Part shown: piece after piece, positions 42,688 to 51,357 of the stretch
Numbering within the stretch: position 1 is the stretch's first letter
How the letters are laid out: each line of letters starts with the position of its first letter
Source: Chloroflexota bacterium
GTDB lineage: Bacteria > Chloroflexota > Anaerolineae > Promineifilales > Promineifilaceae
Direction: 5' to 3'
Length of the DNA: 64,000 nucleotides
Assembly: GCA_013112725.1 (NCBI GenBank)
Contig: JABFFZ010000011.1
Location: 1-64,000 of the forward strand
Position numbers and translations under genes: made by a program
The notes under the pieces: generated by a model
Seen by the model: the letters and a program-made list of their open reading frames with translations, nothing else
Told to the model about the DNA's origin: nothing
Databases searched by the model: none

Positions 42688-43278
42688 ATGACAGAAGAAA
42701 CAGAAACAAAAACGGCCGTCACCCCCACCCCACCCACAGAAAATGCCAGCGCCTCAGCCACCCCGCCGCCTGCGTCCACCCCCACGCGATCGCCATCTCG
42801 CCCGGCAGCGGCGGCCCCAACTACACCGGCGCGTGACCCGGTGTTGGAAGAACGTGCCATCCGGCGTGGTTGTTTTTCCATCATTTTTGGCGCGGCTTTG
42901 GGGGCCATAGTGGGGGCGGCGTTGACGCTGGCGCTGCTGGCCTGGATGAATAATGGCCTGCTCACCTACAATGACGCCAACGTGACCCTGCGGATGCAGC
43001 TTGACGGAGAAATTGCCACCCGCGAGGCGTTGGCCGCCGAGCAAGCCACAGCTATCTATGCCATGGATGAGGCCAGCAACCGGATGAACGAGACGATGGC
43101 TACGGCCGAAGCGGATATGGCGGCGCTGCGGGTAACGGCCGTCTACCTGGAAACCCGCATCGCCAGCGCCGGTAACGCCTCCGATACGCTAAATGAGTTT
43201 ATCAGTGGATTGAGTACCGTTCTCCTGAGCCTGACACCCGCCCCCACCACCTTGCCAGAGGCCACGCCAACGCCATAA
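42688..43278 (+). CDS. Hypothetical single-pass membrane protein with coiled coil
   Basis: 196 residues from ATG 42688 (AAGGTGA upstream; the in-frame ATG at 42637 overlaps the leuS promoter). Residues 1-65 are Thr/Pro/Ala-rich and should be cytoplasmic. One membrane helix lies at about 75-103 ('FGAALGAIVGAALTLALLAW'). A 90-residue Ala/Glu-rich coiled coil follows ('EQATAIYAMDEASNRMNETM'), then a Pro/Thr tail. Family not recognised. Confidence 0.65.
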   Translation: MTEETETKTAVTPTPPTENASASATPPPASTPTRSPSRPAAAAPTTPARDPVLEERAIRRGCFSIIFGAALGAIVGAALTLALLAWMNNGLLTYNDANVTLRMQLDGEIATREALAAEQATAIYAMDEASNRMNETMATAEADMAALRVTAVYLETRIASAGNASDTLNEFISGLSTVLLSLTPAPTTLPEATPTP

Positions 43279-43280
43279 AA

Positions 43281-43342
43281 GTAGCAAGTGGCGGGTAGTA
43301 AATGGCAAGTCAATCACCTGCTACTTGCTACCTGCCACCTGC
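43281..43342. repeat. Inverted repeat, GTAGCAAGTGGCAGGT family
   Basis: AAGTAGCAAGTGGCGGGTAG faces CACCTGCTACTTGCTACCTG between convergent genes; it encodes the last residues (QVAGSK) of the minus-strand gene. Confidence 0.75.
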
Positions 43343-44034
43343 TTTAATGTCTGCCACACCTGGTATTCTACGGCCGTATCCTCAAAAGCAAAATAAATCG
43401 TGCGCCCTTTGCCCTTGTTGTTTTCTTTGACGCCGCCACCCACCACATAAGTGACCACATCGTCGGCATGGTCTGGCCCCCAGGTGGGCAGGAAAGTAAT
43501 CGCCAAAGCGCGCAACGGCCGTCGGCCAAAAATCAGCCAGCCCGCCTGCACCGCCTGTAATGTCTCTGCCCGGAAAAACTGGTACAGGAATTTTTTTTCA
43601 TACTCGTTCACTATGACGCCATGTTCACCATTGCCGGAGAGCCAGTATTCGGCCGGGCGCAGCAGCACTGATTGTTCCCGGTCGGCCACGGCAAAGACGC
43701 CGGTAGCATAGAGCGGCACGTGCTGGCTGGGCGGCAGAGCGGAGGTGTCAGGGGGGAGAACGGCCGTGTCATCGGCCACAAAACGACAATAACCCAACCG
43801 GGCCGCCCGCCAGTATGAGAAATAAATCCAGACGACTAGCAGCAGGGTCAAAGTGAGAGCTGGCTGTCCCCACCGCAATACTAATGCCGTTAGAAACAGC
43901 ATCACGGCCGTAAATTTAACCCAGCTACTGATGGTATACCCTAAAAACCGCCGCCGCGTGGTGCGGTACGTGGTGGCAAATGCCCACCCTAAATAAGCAT
44001 AATACAGTCGTTTTGGTAATGATAAATTGTGCAT
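43321..44034 (-). CDS. Hypothetical membrane protein
   Basis: 237 residues. Two membrane helices (about 36-55 'SSWVKFTAVMLFLTALVLRW' and 58-73) follow a basic N terminus; the rest is a soluble domain with 'TGVFAVADREQSVLLRPAEY', 'HGVIVNEYEKKFLYQFFRAE' and a terminal 'GKGRTIYFAFEDTAVEYQVW'. It starts 6 nt after the methyltransferase gene ends and is likely co-transcribed with it. No family assigned. Confidence 0.65.
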   Translation of the reverse strand: MHNLSLPKRLYYAYLGWAFATTYRTTRRRFLGYTISSWVKFTAVMLFLTALVLRWGQPALTLTLLLVVWIYFSYWRAARLGYCRFVADDTAVLPPDTSALPPSQHVPLYATGVFAVADREQSVLLRPAEYWLSGNGEHGVIVNEYEKKFLYQFFRAETLQAVQAGWLIFGRRPLRALAITFLPTWGPDHADDVVTYVVGGGVKENNKGKGRTIYFAFEDTAVEYQVWQTLKQVAGSK

Positions 44035-44039
44035 AGGGG

Positions 44040-44759
44040 TTAATTGTATGGGCGACGCGCCAGACCAACCAGATGTAATTTGCGCGAAGTGGGCAAACGC
44101 TCTTCTAGCAAACAGATCAGCCGAAACATGGCAGGGTTAAAGGCCAGATAGGTGGGGTCAGGAATCAGGTGCAAAGTTTCCAGTATCAGACCACTTTGTT
44201 GACTTAATTCGTTAATTTGAACAGGTGTATTGGCGCGGTAAAAGGTGGGAAAGGTGTCATCAGGAGCCCGGCCGTACAGCCAATCCACCAACCGCCCCTG
44301 TACCTGCCCTGCCCGCCCCAGGGCGCGATTGAAGGCCGTCAGCGGGTGACGGCCGTTGGGCGTAATAAAGACAAACGCGCCGCCGGGTTTGAGGATGCGG
44401 CACACGGCCGTGAACATCCGCGCCGGTTCCGCCAGATGCTCCAACACCCAACTGGCAAAAACCAGATCAAAAGAGCCTCCTTGAAAAGGCAGCCATTCAC
44501 TCTGGGCGGCAACGCGAGGCAAATTCAGGCGATGCTCATGGAGAGAAAGCCAGTCCGGGTCCACCCCCACCATTTGCGAAAGTGGATGATCCAACTGCTC
44601 CACCAGCCCCCCACGCCCACAGCCAAGATCAAGCAGAAAGGTAGACGGCCGTAGCTCCTCCCGCACCAACGCCGCGTACACCTCCGTCGCCGGCCGCCAC
44701 GCTGGCCGCCGTTTTCTGTATTGCTCACGCCAGGCATTTTGCTCGTCTAAAGACAACAT
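44040..44759 (-). CDS. Class I SAM-dependent methyltransferase
   Basis: 239 residues. SAM-binding motif I 'FLLDLGCGRGGLVEQL', acidic motif II 'MVGVDPDW', motif 'LPFQGGSFDLVFASWVLEHL' and 'RILKPGGAFVFITPN', i.e. Methyltransf_11. The C-terminal part ('FPTFYRANTPVQINELSQQS') is typical of UbiE/COQ5-like sugar or lipid methyltransferases. Substrate not predictable. Confidence 0.9.
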   Translation of the reverse strand: MLSLDEQNAWREQYRKRRPAWRPATEVYAALVREELRPSTFLLDLGCGRGGLVEQLDHPLSQMVGVDPDWLSLHEHRLNLPRVAAQSEWLPFQGGSFDLVFASWVLEHLAEPARMFTAVCRILKPGGAFVFITPNGRHPLTAFNRALGRAGQVQGRLVDWLYGRAPDDTFPTFYRANTPVQINELSQQSGLILETLHLIPDPTYLAFNPAMFRLICLLEERLPTSRKLHLVGLARRPYN

Positions 44760-44787
44760 CGGCTTACGGTCTACGGGTCACGGCTTA

Positions 44788-44883
44788 CGGGAATGGATGG
44801 GAGTCGAACCCACCGCCGCTTGCTCGGCGCAACCGGCCGCCAGTTTTGAAGACTGGGGCGTCCACCGGGACACAACCACTCCC
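44788..44883 (-). tRNA. selC: tRNA-Sec (anticodon UCA)
   Basis: 96 nt. Acceptor stem is 8 bp (GGGAGTGG with CCATTCCC), D stem is 6 bp with a 4-nt loop (GTGTCC-CGGT-GGACGC), anticodon arm CCAGT-CTTCAAA-ACTGG gives UCA, a long variable arm (CCGGTTGC facing GCAAGCGG) and a normal T arm (GTTCGACT). Discriminator G. These are the hallmarks of bacterial tRNA-Sec, not of a Trp or suppressor tRNA. CCA is not encoded. Confidence 0.93.
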
Positions 44884-44921
44884 GCCAGTTAGTTTATCCC
44901 CTTCCGGCGGCGGTGCAAGAC

Positions 44922-44950
44922 TTGACAGCCCCTATCCGTTTGGATAGAAT
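44922..44950 (+). promoter_or_regulatory. Promoter of the tRNA-Phe/Gly/Cys operon
   Basis: TTGACA (44922-44927), exactly 17 nt, TAGAAT (44945-44950), with the mature tRNA-Phe starting 28 nt after the -10 box. Confidence 0.85.
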
Positions 44951-44977
44951 CCCCTTCGTCATTAACAACCTGGGCTG

Positions 44978-45050
44978 GCCGGGATAGCTCAGTTGGTAGA
45001 GCACTGCACTGAAAATGCAGGTGTCCCCAGTTCGAGTCTGGGTCCTGGCA
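44978..45050 (+). tRNA. tRNA-Phe (GAA)
   Basis: Acceptor GCCGGGA with TCCTGGC plus discriminator A; anticodon arm CTGCA-CTGAAAA-TGCAG; T loop TTCGAGT. CCA is not encoded. Confidence 0.95.
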
Positions 45051-45075
45051 TTGGGGTTATCTTTACCCACCATAG

Positions 45076-45147
<72 letters not shown>

Positions 45148-45190
45148 CTCGCACAACCCGGCAGGCGCCCAGCCTGCCGGTTGCATTTAC

Positions 45191-45261
<71 letters not shown>

Positions 45262-45271
45262 TCTTAAACCC

Positions 45272-45297
45272 GCCCTTGCCTGAGCAAGGGCATTTTT
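45272..45297 (+). terminator. Rho-independent terminator after the tRNA operon
   Basis: GCCCTTGC - CTGA - GCAAGGGC followed by ATTTTTG. Confidence 0.9.
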
Positions 45298-45309
45298 GTA
45301 TCTGGTTGC

Positions 45310-45332
45310 AACGCGATTTGACAAATCGCGTT
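45310..45332. repeat. Hairpin AACGCGATTTGACAAATCGCGTT
   Basis: Ten-bp perfect arms with a 3-nt centre, in the leader of the M3 peptidase gene. A related sequence (GCGCGATTTAGCGAATCGCG) sits before panC near 62430. Confidence 0.75.
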
Positions 45333-45351
45333 CCATTTTAGGAGCAATCGC

Positions 45352-47091
45352 ATGACTTTACCCACCCTTCCCACTTCCATTGAAAGTATAGACCCCCATC
45401 GTTGGGACTCATTTGCCCCCTATTTCACCGCCCTGCAAGAATACCCGCTCGCACAACAAAATGTTCACGAATGGCTAACCTACTGGTCTGATCTCAGCCG
45501 CCTAGTGTGGGAAACGGTCACCTGGGTCTACATTGAAAAATCGCTAGACACCGCCGACACGGAAAAAGAACAAACCTTCCTTGACCTGATCAACCACGTC
45601 ATGCCTCCGGCACAAATGGCGGATCAAGCATTAAAAGAGCAGCTGCTGGCATTGAAACCGGCCGATATTGGCATACCAGGTATGGATCTGATCTTGCGCA
45701 ATTTGCGCAATGAGGCCGATCTTTACCGCGAAGAAAATATCCCCCTGCAAACCGAGGTGAGCAAGCTGGACAATGAATACGACAAGATTACGGGGGCCAT
45801 GCAGGCCAATTGGGATGGTGAAGAGAAAAATCTGAGCCAACTGGCTGTTTTTTTGAAAGACAAAAACCGGGACACACGGCAGCGCGCCTGGGATGTGATA
45901 TCGGCGTTGTGGTTGGGGCAACGGGAAAACTTGAATCATCTTTATGTCAAAATGCTCAAGTTACGGCAGCAAATTGCGGCCAATGCCGGGCTGCCTGATT
46001 ACCAGGCCTACGCTTTCCGGGCACGAGGGCGCTTTGACTATACACCGGAAGATTGTGCCATCTTTCACAACGCGATTGAAGCAGTGGCTGTGCCGGCAAC
46101 GCAGCGAATCCTGGCCAAACGACGGGAACGGCTGGGGTATGCAAGTATACGGCCGTATGACTGGATTCCTGAACGCAATTTACTGGTAGATACAGTTGAT
46201 GGCACAGCACTCCACCCTTACAAAAATCAAGATGAGCTAATTCAAGGCGGGTTGAATATGTTCAAACGGCTGGATGTAGAGCTAGGCCGCTATTTTGCGA
46301 CGATGGCTGAAGAGGGGTTGTTAGACCTGGATACCCGCCCCGGCAAGGCATTGGGAGGCTATTGTAGCACACTGCCGGTGCGGCGACGGCCGTTCATCTT
46401 TATGAACGGTACCGGAATGCATGATGATGTGCAGACGCTGTTACACGAGGCCGGACATGCCTTCCACGCATTTGAGACAGTGCAATTGCCGCTGGTCTGG
46501 CAGATGGACGCGCCGATGGAATTTTGCGAAGTCGCCTCCATGTCTATGGAACTACTGGCAGCGCCCAATTTAACACAGGCAAACGGCGGTTTTTACACGG
46601 AGACGGATGCCGCCCGCGCTCGCCTGGAACATCTGGAAAATATCATCACCTTTTTGCCTTACATGGCGGTGGTGGATGCGTTTCAACATTGGGTTTATAC
46701 CCATCTGGAAGAAGCGCTTGACCCGGCAAATTGTGATGCGGTCTGGGATGCACAATGGCAGCGGTTTATCCCGAATATGGATTGGACGGGGTATGAAGAA
46801 GTGCGCCGGAGTGGCTGGCATCGTAAACCCCATATTTTTGGGACGCCGTTTTACTATATTGAGTATGGTATGGCTTCGGTGGGGGCGATGCAGGTATGGC
46901 GGAACGGCCGTCGAAACCACCACGCTGCCCTGGCAGCTTATCGGCATGCCCTCTCATTAGGTGGCACGCAGACTTTACCGGCTTTATTCGCCGCCGCTGG
47001 CGCTGAATTCCGGTTTGATACGCCCATGCTTACAGAATTGATTGGACTGGTGGAACAGGAGATTGAGACGATAGAGACAGCGTTAGCATGA
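45352..47091 (+). CDS. M3-family oligoendopeptidase (PepF-like)
   Basis: 579 residues with AGGAG before ATG 45352. Zinc motif HEAGH at 365-369 (LLHEAGHAFHAFE), third ligand in the downstream 'PMEFCEVASMSMELL' helix, and 'FWGTP/FGTPFYYIEYGMA' type C-terminal segment 'RKPHIFGTPFYYIEYGMASV'. Helical fold, cytoplasmic; trims short peptides. Slightly shorter than PepF (about 600). Confidence 0.93.
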   Translation: MTLPTLPTSIESIDPHRWDSFAPYFTALQEYPLAQQNVHEWLTYWSDLSRLVWETVTWVYIEKSLDTADTEKEQTFLDLINHVMPPAQMADQALKEQLLALKPADIGIPGMDLILRNLRNEADLYREENIPLQTEVSKLDNEYDKITGAMQANWDGEEKNLSQLAVFLKDKNRDTRQRAWDVISALWLGQRENLNHLYVKMLKLRQQIAANAGLPDYQAYAFRARGRFDYTPEDCAIFHNAIEAVAVPATQRILAKRRERLGYASIRPYDWIPERNLLVDTVDGTALHPYKNQDELIQGGLNMFKRLDVELGRYFATMAEEGLLDLDTRPGKALGGYCSTLPVRRRPFIFMNGTGMHDDVQTLLHEAGHAFHAFETVQLPLVWQMDAPMEFCEVASMSMELLAAPNLTQANGGFYTETDAARARLEHLENIITFLPYMAVVDAFQHWVYTHLEEALDPANCDAVWDAQWQRFIPNMDWTGYEEVRRSGWHRKPHIFGTPFYYIEYGMASVGAMQVWRNGRRNHHAALAAYRHALSLGGTQTLPALFAAAGAEFRFDTPMLTELIGLVEQEIETIETALA

Positions 47092-47124
47092 ACCGATTAC
47101 GGATTACCGATTACCATTCCCGTT
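47091..47124. repeat. GATTACCG tandem units
   Basis: ACCGATTACGGATTACCGAT followed by TACCATTCCCG, one arm only of the GGTAATCGG family, upstream of the DtxR-type gene. Confidence 0.65.
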
Positions 47125-47185
47125 AGCAAACCCCGGCAAAATAGGATATTATCAAAAAAATAATAAAAATCCGGGAGTAACCATC

Positions 47186-47848
47186 ATGCAACCGAGCGCC
47201 GCGATGCGCGAATACCTGGCCGAAATTTATCGTCTGGAAGAGGAAACAACCACCGTCAGCACCACCAGTCTGGCAGACAGGCTAAACGTTTCTGCCCCAG
47301 CCGTGCCCCGCATGTTGAAGCGGCTGCGCAATGCGGGTTATGTCAAGCATGTTCCCTATCAGGGCTTTGAACTGACGGAATTGGGCCGCCAGGAAGCATT
47401 AAAAGAAATTCGCCGTCATCGCATCCTGGAAGTTTTCCTGGTTAACGTGATGGGGTTTAGTTGGGACGAAACGCATGAACTGGCCGATGAGATGAGCAAA
47501 GGGCTGAATGATGCCATCACGCAGCGCATGGCCGCCATGACCAACTACCCCAGTCGCTGCCCCCACGGTGAACCAATTCCCGATGACAACGGACTGCTGC
47601 CCCCTATTGTGGATAGCTGCATTATGAATCTGGCTGTGGGCAGTAAAGGGTACGTCAGCCGGGTCCGCACCCATGAGCCAGAGCGGCTACAATACTTTGC
47701 CACACTCGGCCTGGTACCTGGCGCAAAATATGAAATTCTAGGCCGCGCGCCGTTTAATGGCCCCATGCGCCTGCGCGTAGAACGGGAAGATGTAGTGATC
47801 GGGGTGGAACTGACGAAGTCTTTGTGGGTGACAAATGAAGAGGTTTAG
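47186..47848 (+). CDS. DtxR/MntR-family metal-dependent transcriptional regulator
   Basis: 220 residues. Winged helix 'MREYLAEIYRLEEETTTVST', 'LADRLNVSAPAVPRMLKRLR', metal/dimerisation domain with 'RRHRILEVFLVNVMGFSWDE' and 'CPHGEPIP', and a C-terminal FeoA/SH3-like domain ('FATLGLVPGAKYEILGRAPF'). Represses Fe or Mn uptake genes when metal-loaded. No obvious target beside it. Confidence 0.93.
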   Translation: MQPSAAMREYLAEIYRLEEETTTVSTTSLADRLNVSAPAVPRMLKRLRNAGYVKHVPYQGFELTELGRQEALKEIRRHRILEVFLVNVMGFSWDETHELADEMSKGLNDAITQRMAAMTNYPSRCPHGEPIPDDNGLLPPIVDSCIMNLAVGSKGYVSRVRTHEPERLQYFATLGLVPGAKYEILGRAPFNGPMRLRVEREDVVIGVELTKSLWVTNEEV

Positions 47849-48546
47849 GGAAACAGCCGCCGCGTTTTGACCTCAGCGACGGCGTCTTCTCGATATTTGT
47901 AGAGCATGGCCGGTCGCCCTTCCCCTTCTTGCCGCTTTTGGCCGGTTTCTTCCAGAATGGCTGCCGACAGGATTTTGCGGCGGAAGTTGCGTTTATCTAA
48001 TTTCTCTTGCAGGATGATTTCATACGCCTTTTGCAGTTCGGTGAGGGTGAACACATCGGGCAGTAGCTGAAAACCAACGGCCGTGTACTCCAATTTATAC
48101 CGCAACCGCGTCAGCGCATACTCCAAAATCTCGTGATGATCAAAAGCCAATGGAGGCAAGTGAAACATTGAAAACCAGCCGGTTTCTGACGTTTCCCGCC
48201 CAGGCGCATGGCGCACCGCATCGTAGGGAACCAGGGCAAAATAAGCGACGGTAATCACCCGCATACGTGGGTCACGGTTTGGGTCGCCAAAGGTATATAA
48301 CTGTTCAGTATAAACATCTTCCACACCTGTCTCTTCCACCAGGGCGCGAGTAGCAGCCGCTGCCAATGATTCATCCAGGCGCACAAATGCGCCAGGAATC
48401 GCCCACATTTCGGAAAACGGCGGCGTTTTGCGCCTGACCAGCAACACTTTTAGATCGTCGGCGACCAATGAAAAAACAACAACATCAACGGTGACGGACG
48501 GCCGTTCGTATTTAGTAGGATCATATGGTTCTACCGAATTCATCAT
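47845..48546 (-). CDS. Nudix hydrolase with C-terminal winged helix (NrtR-like)
   Basis: 233 residues. Nudix box 'GAFVRLDESLAAAATRALVE', 'ETGV' (GX5EX7REUXEEXGU with deviations: the usual REU is RAL, so catalysis is doubtful). The C-terminal 'LTELQKAYEIILQEKLDKRN', 'FRRKIL' is the wHTH of the NrtR family, which senses ADP-ribose and represses NAD genes. The 3' end overlaps the DtxR gene by 4 nt tail to tail. Confidence 0.85.
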   Translation of the reverse strand: MMNSVEPYDPTKYERPSVTVDVVVFSLVADDLKVLLVRRKTPPFSEMWAIPGAFVRLDESLAAAATRALVEETGVEDVYTEQLYTFGDPNRDPRMRVITVAYFALVPYDAVRHAPGRETSETGWFSMFHLPPLAFDHHEILEYALTRLRYKLEYTAVGFQLLPDVFTLTELQKAYEIILQEKLDKRNFRRKILSAAILEETGQKRQEGEGRPAMLYKYREDAVAEVKTRRLFP

Positions 48547-48633
48547 TGAATCCCCCTGCTCGCACAGAAATAAAAAGTCCCCAGCCTGTGCAGCCAGAGA
48601 CCTTCAATCAAACTGTGCTACCAGATGATAACC

Positions 48634-49845
48634 CTACCCACCGCCTTCTGGCAGGGCGCGCGTCGGCTCAAGGATCGGATCAAAAAGATCGATTTCCGGT
48701 CGGGGTTCTGGCAGGCCAATGATTCCCTGATCTACCATTTGCAACAGGCTGACGCTGGTGGTAACAAAAACTGTTTGATCACCTGGGGAACGCAAGACCA
48801 GATCGATATCCACATTGCGTTCGCGGGCATACTTCAACACCAGCGCGTCCTGAACCGACATGCTCAAGATGACCATACCTGGGGTTTCCTCCAGACGCGA
48901 AGGAATAGGCGTAGGGGTAATGACCGGCGCTGGTTCACCACCCTCATTGATGGCCTGGGCAGTAGCGTCTGCAGCTAATCTGGCTGCTTCTTGTTCGCGT
49001 TCCAACCGGCGAGGGTCAACCCACTGGCCCACATAAAGCACGTTGGCCTGTTGAATGGTCAATTGGGTAACGCGCTTAGGTACCGGGTTCCCCGGCAGCC
49101 AATCAGGATTAACCGTGGGGTCATCAAACTGATTCGGTATGATTATGCCTACCTGGTTGATGGCGTCTATGAATTCGAGACGGCCGTATAAAATTTTGGG
49201 GAACAGAAAATCATCCCCCTTAAGCAAGGCGTCCACATCCACCAATTCCAGGTAATTCCGCAGACCCGATTGAAAATCAGGATCCACCGGTACGGAGCGT
49301 AGCGTCATAATGACATCCACGCGGTCACCCGGACGCATAGCCAGGGCTGCGCCGGAAAACTGGTCTATAGGAAAGGCCACGGCTACCTGGTTTGCCGGTA
49401 CATACAGAGCCAGGTCTGAGCCAAATGCGGCCACATCAGTGGGATTAAGGGCCAACATGGGCTGCAAAATCTCCTGCCCACGGGACACATCCGTTCTCAA
49501 GATGCGTCCTATTAATTGTTGGGTACTGGTGAACGTATACCCACCCACAAGCGCCACATTGGTAATAGGCCGAAATTCTATGTCCAGCACATCCGGAGAA
49601 AGAATTTCACCCACAGGCAGCGATACTTTGGCTACAACAACGGGCTGCAAAGCGGGCGTAGCGGTGGGCGTAGGTACAGGTGTATCCTGGATGACGGAAA
49701 CTTCTGGCTGCTGTTGTGTTTGTCCTGGCAAGATATTACCGAGCAGCGCACTGCCAGAGTCGGTAACAAGAGCCACAACGAGTATGGTGGCACAGGCAAA
49801 TACAACTAGCACAAGAAGAAGGAGTATGAATGTTCTGGGTCGCAT
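48634..49845 (-). CDS. CpaB/RcpC-like SAF-domain protein (Flp pilus assembly type)
   Basis: 403 residues. N-terminal membrane helix (5-27), Pro/Thr linker, SAF domain ('VVVAKVSLPVGEILSPDVLD' ... 'RILRTDVSRGQEILQPMLAL'), then the RcpC domain ('QVAVAFPIDQFSGAALAMRP', 'GDRVDVIMTLRS'). CpaB proteins guide Flp/Tad pilus subunits in the envelope. It is followed 30 nt upstream by a paralogue, and no other Tad genes are in view. Confidence 0.85.
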   Translation of the reverse strand: MRPRTFILLLLVLVVFACATILVVALVTDSGSALLGNILPGQTQQQPEVSVIQDTPVPTPTATPALQPVVVAKVSLPVGEILSPDVLDIEFRPITNVALVGGYTFTSTQQLIGRILRTDVSRGQEILQPMLALNPTDVAAFGSDLALYVPANQVAVAFPIDQFSGAALAMRPGDRVDVIMTLRSVPVDPDFQSGLRNYLELVDVDALLKGDDFLFPKILYGRLEFIDAINQVGIIIPNQFDDPTVNPDWLPGNPVPKRVTQLTIQQANVLYVGQWVDPRRLEREQEAARLAADATAQAINEGGEPAPVITPTPIPSRLEETPGMVILSMSVQDALVLKYARERNVDIDLVLRSPGDQTVFVTTSVSLLQMVDQGIIGLPEPRPEIDLFDPILEPTRALPEGGG

Positions 49846-49875
49846 AATTGAGTCCCTACTATACCTGCCTCAAGT

Positions 49876-51075
49876 TTAGCTCTCGCCACTAATAAATGAT
49901 GATTCATCCGGCGTTGGGGTGGGCGTAATTTGGTAATACTGCGTATCCAATGTGTAGCCAAAGTTGGGCGGTATTTCAATGTTAAAGCGTTCCAACAAGA
50001 AGTTGAGGTCAACATTTTGCACGGGATACAATTGACCGTCATTGATGCCGCGTAAAGCAAAGTCCACATCCGCGCCAACTTCAAGGGCATAACGCAGCAG
50101 CAATTGCTGTTGCGGTTGCAAAGCAACTACCAATACTTCTGGTGGCATGGGAGTGACAGTTGGCGCGGCGACCGGCTCTGGCGAAGGCGTGGGGGCGCCT
50201 TCTGGCAATGGCGTAGGCGTGACGGTAGACAGCTGGGCCGCAGCAGACTCTGGCAGGGTATATTGGCCCACCTGGATAACTTTTGCGTTCTGGATGACCA
50301 GGCCAACGATATACGGCCGTTGAAATTCACGCGGTCGGATATGCACCGTATCACCGGTGGGCAGTTCTTCAAAGTAACCAAAGGGGTCTATTTCCAGGAA
50401 CCGTATTTCATCTGTTTCTTCTGATTTAACGGTGATAAAAAGCGCCAGATCATTCGGCAAGAGGGTTTGAAACTCTTCATCAATTTGGCGCATATCAAAC
50501 AGGAGCAAAATATCCACATAATCCCCTTCGCTAATGCCATAACCGACGCTAGAAATGGTGCCACGGGGATCAAGGCGGAAGGTGGAAAGGGGAACAGCCT
50601 GGGCCACAAAACCGGGGGGGATTAAGGAAGAGGGACCATATTCTGAGGTCACAATTTCCCTGATGTCCATTGCGAGTTTGTCTTTGGTTAATGTTTGCCC
50701 CTGATAAATATCGGTGCGGGCAAACATACCAACCACGTCCTTTGTGTCCGTAATGACATTGCTATCAACACTGCCAACCGGGCGTCTATCAATGGCCAAA
50801 ATATCCTCGGTCATAATGTGGCCGCGCGGGACAGTCTGCAAAGAAACGACAACGCCAATGGTATCCGTTGGCATGGGAGTACCAATTGTTTCCGGTTGTA
50901 AAGCGCCCCCGCCGTTATCTGGGGGGGGGGCGCCTTCGGTTCCTTCGATGGTTGTTTCTTCTGTGGGGGTTACTGTAGTTGGCTGGTCTTGTCCTAAAAT
51001 CAAGAAGACACCAACGAGAGTGAGCAATCCCAGGCCTATGATTAGTATTAGTATGGCGATTGTTCGACGGCTCAT
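49876..51075 (-). CDS. Second CpaB/RcpC-like SAF-domain protein
   Basis: 399 residues from ATG 51075 (AGAAGGGA upstream); an earlier in-frame start at 51159 adds no hydrophobic or conserved sequence. Membrane helix 4-25, Thr/Pro linker, SAF-type 'IGVVVSLQTVPRGHIMTEDI' ... 'ARTDIYQGQTLTKDKLAMDI', then 'FVAQAVPLSTFRLDPRGTIS', 'EGDYVDILLLFDMRQI'. Same architecture as the neighbour, with diverged sequence, so an old duplication. Likely co-transcribed. Confidence 0.85.
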   Translation of the reverse strand: MSRRTIAILILIIGLGLLTLVGVFLILGQDQPTTVTPTEETTIEGTEGAPPPDNGGGALQPETIGTPMPTDTIGVVVSLQTVPRGHIMTEDILAIDRRPVGSVDSNVITDTKDVVGMFARTDIYQGQTLTKDKLAMDIREIVTSEYGPSSLIPPGFVAQAVPLSTFRLDPRGTISSVGYGISEGDYVDILLLFDMRQIDEEFQTLLPNDLALFITVKSEETDEIRFLEIDPFGYFEELPTGDTVHIRPREFQRPYIVGLVIQNAKVIQVGQYTLPESAAAQLSTVTPTPLPEGAPTPSPEPVAAPTVTPMPPEVLVVALQPQQQLLLRYALEVGADVDFALRGINDGQLYPVQNVDLNFLLERFNIEIPPNFGYTLDTQYYQITPTPTPDESSFISGES

Positions 51076-51357
51076 ACTCTTATCCCTTCTGGTATGTATG
51101 TGTTGGGTAAAATTTATCCGGCAAACAAGGGTATGTGACAATAAAAATGGCCGTACCATCTGTCACAACATTATGTCGCCCATAATATGTAAACTACCAA
51201 CGCCGCTATGTTATCATATGTAAAGTTGAATAGCAAGTATTGAACATTATGTCACTAGAGAAAGGTAGTACCAGCGACCTATCAAACGTGGCTTTACTGG
51301 CTCCAGACAGTAAATTAGGTAAACACCTCGTCGCCAAGAAACAGCGTTGCCACCAGT

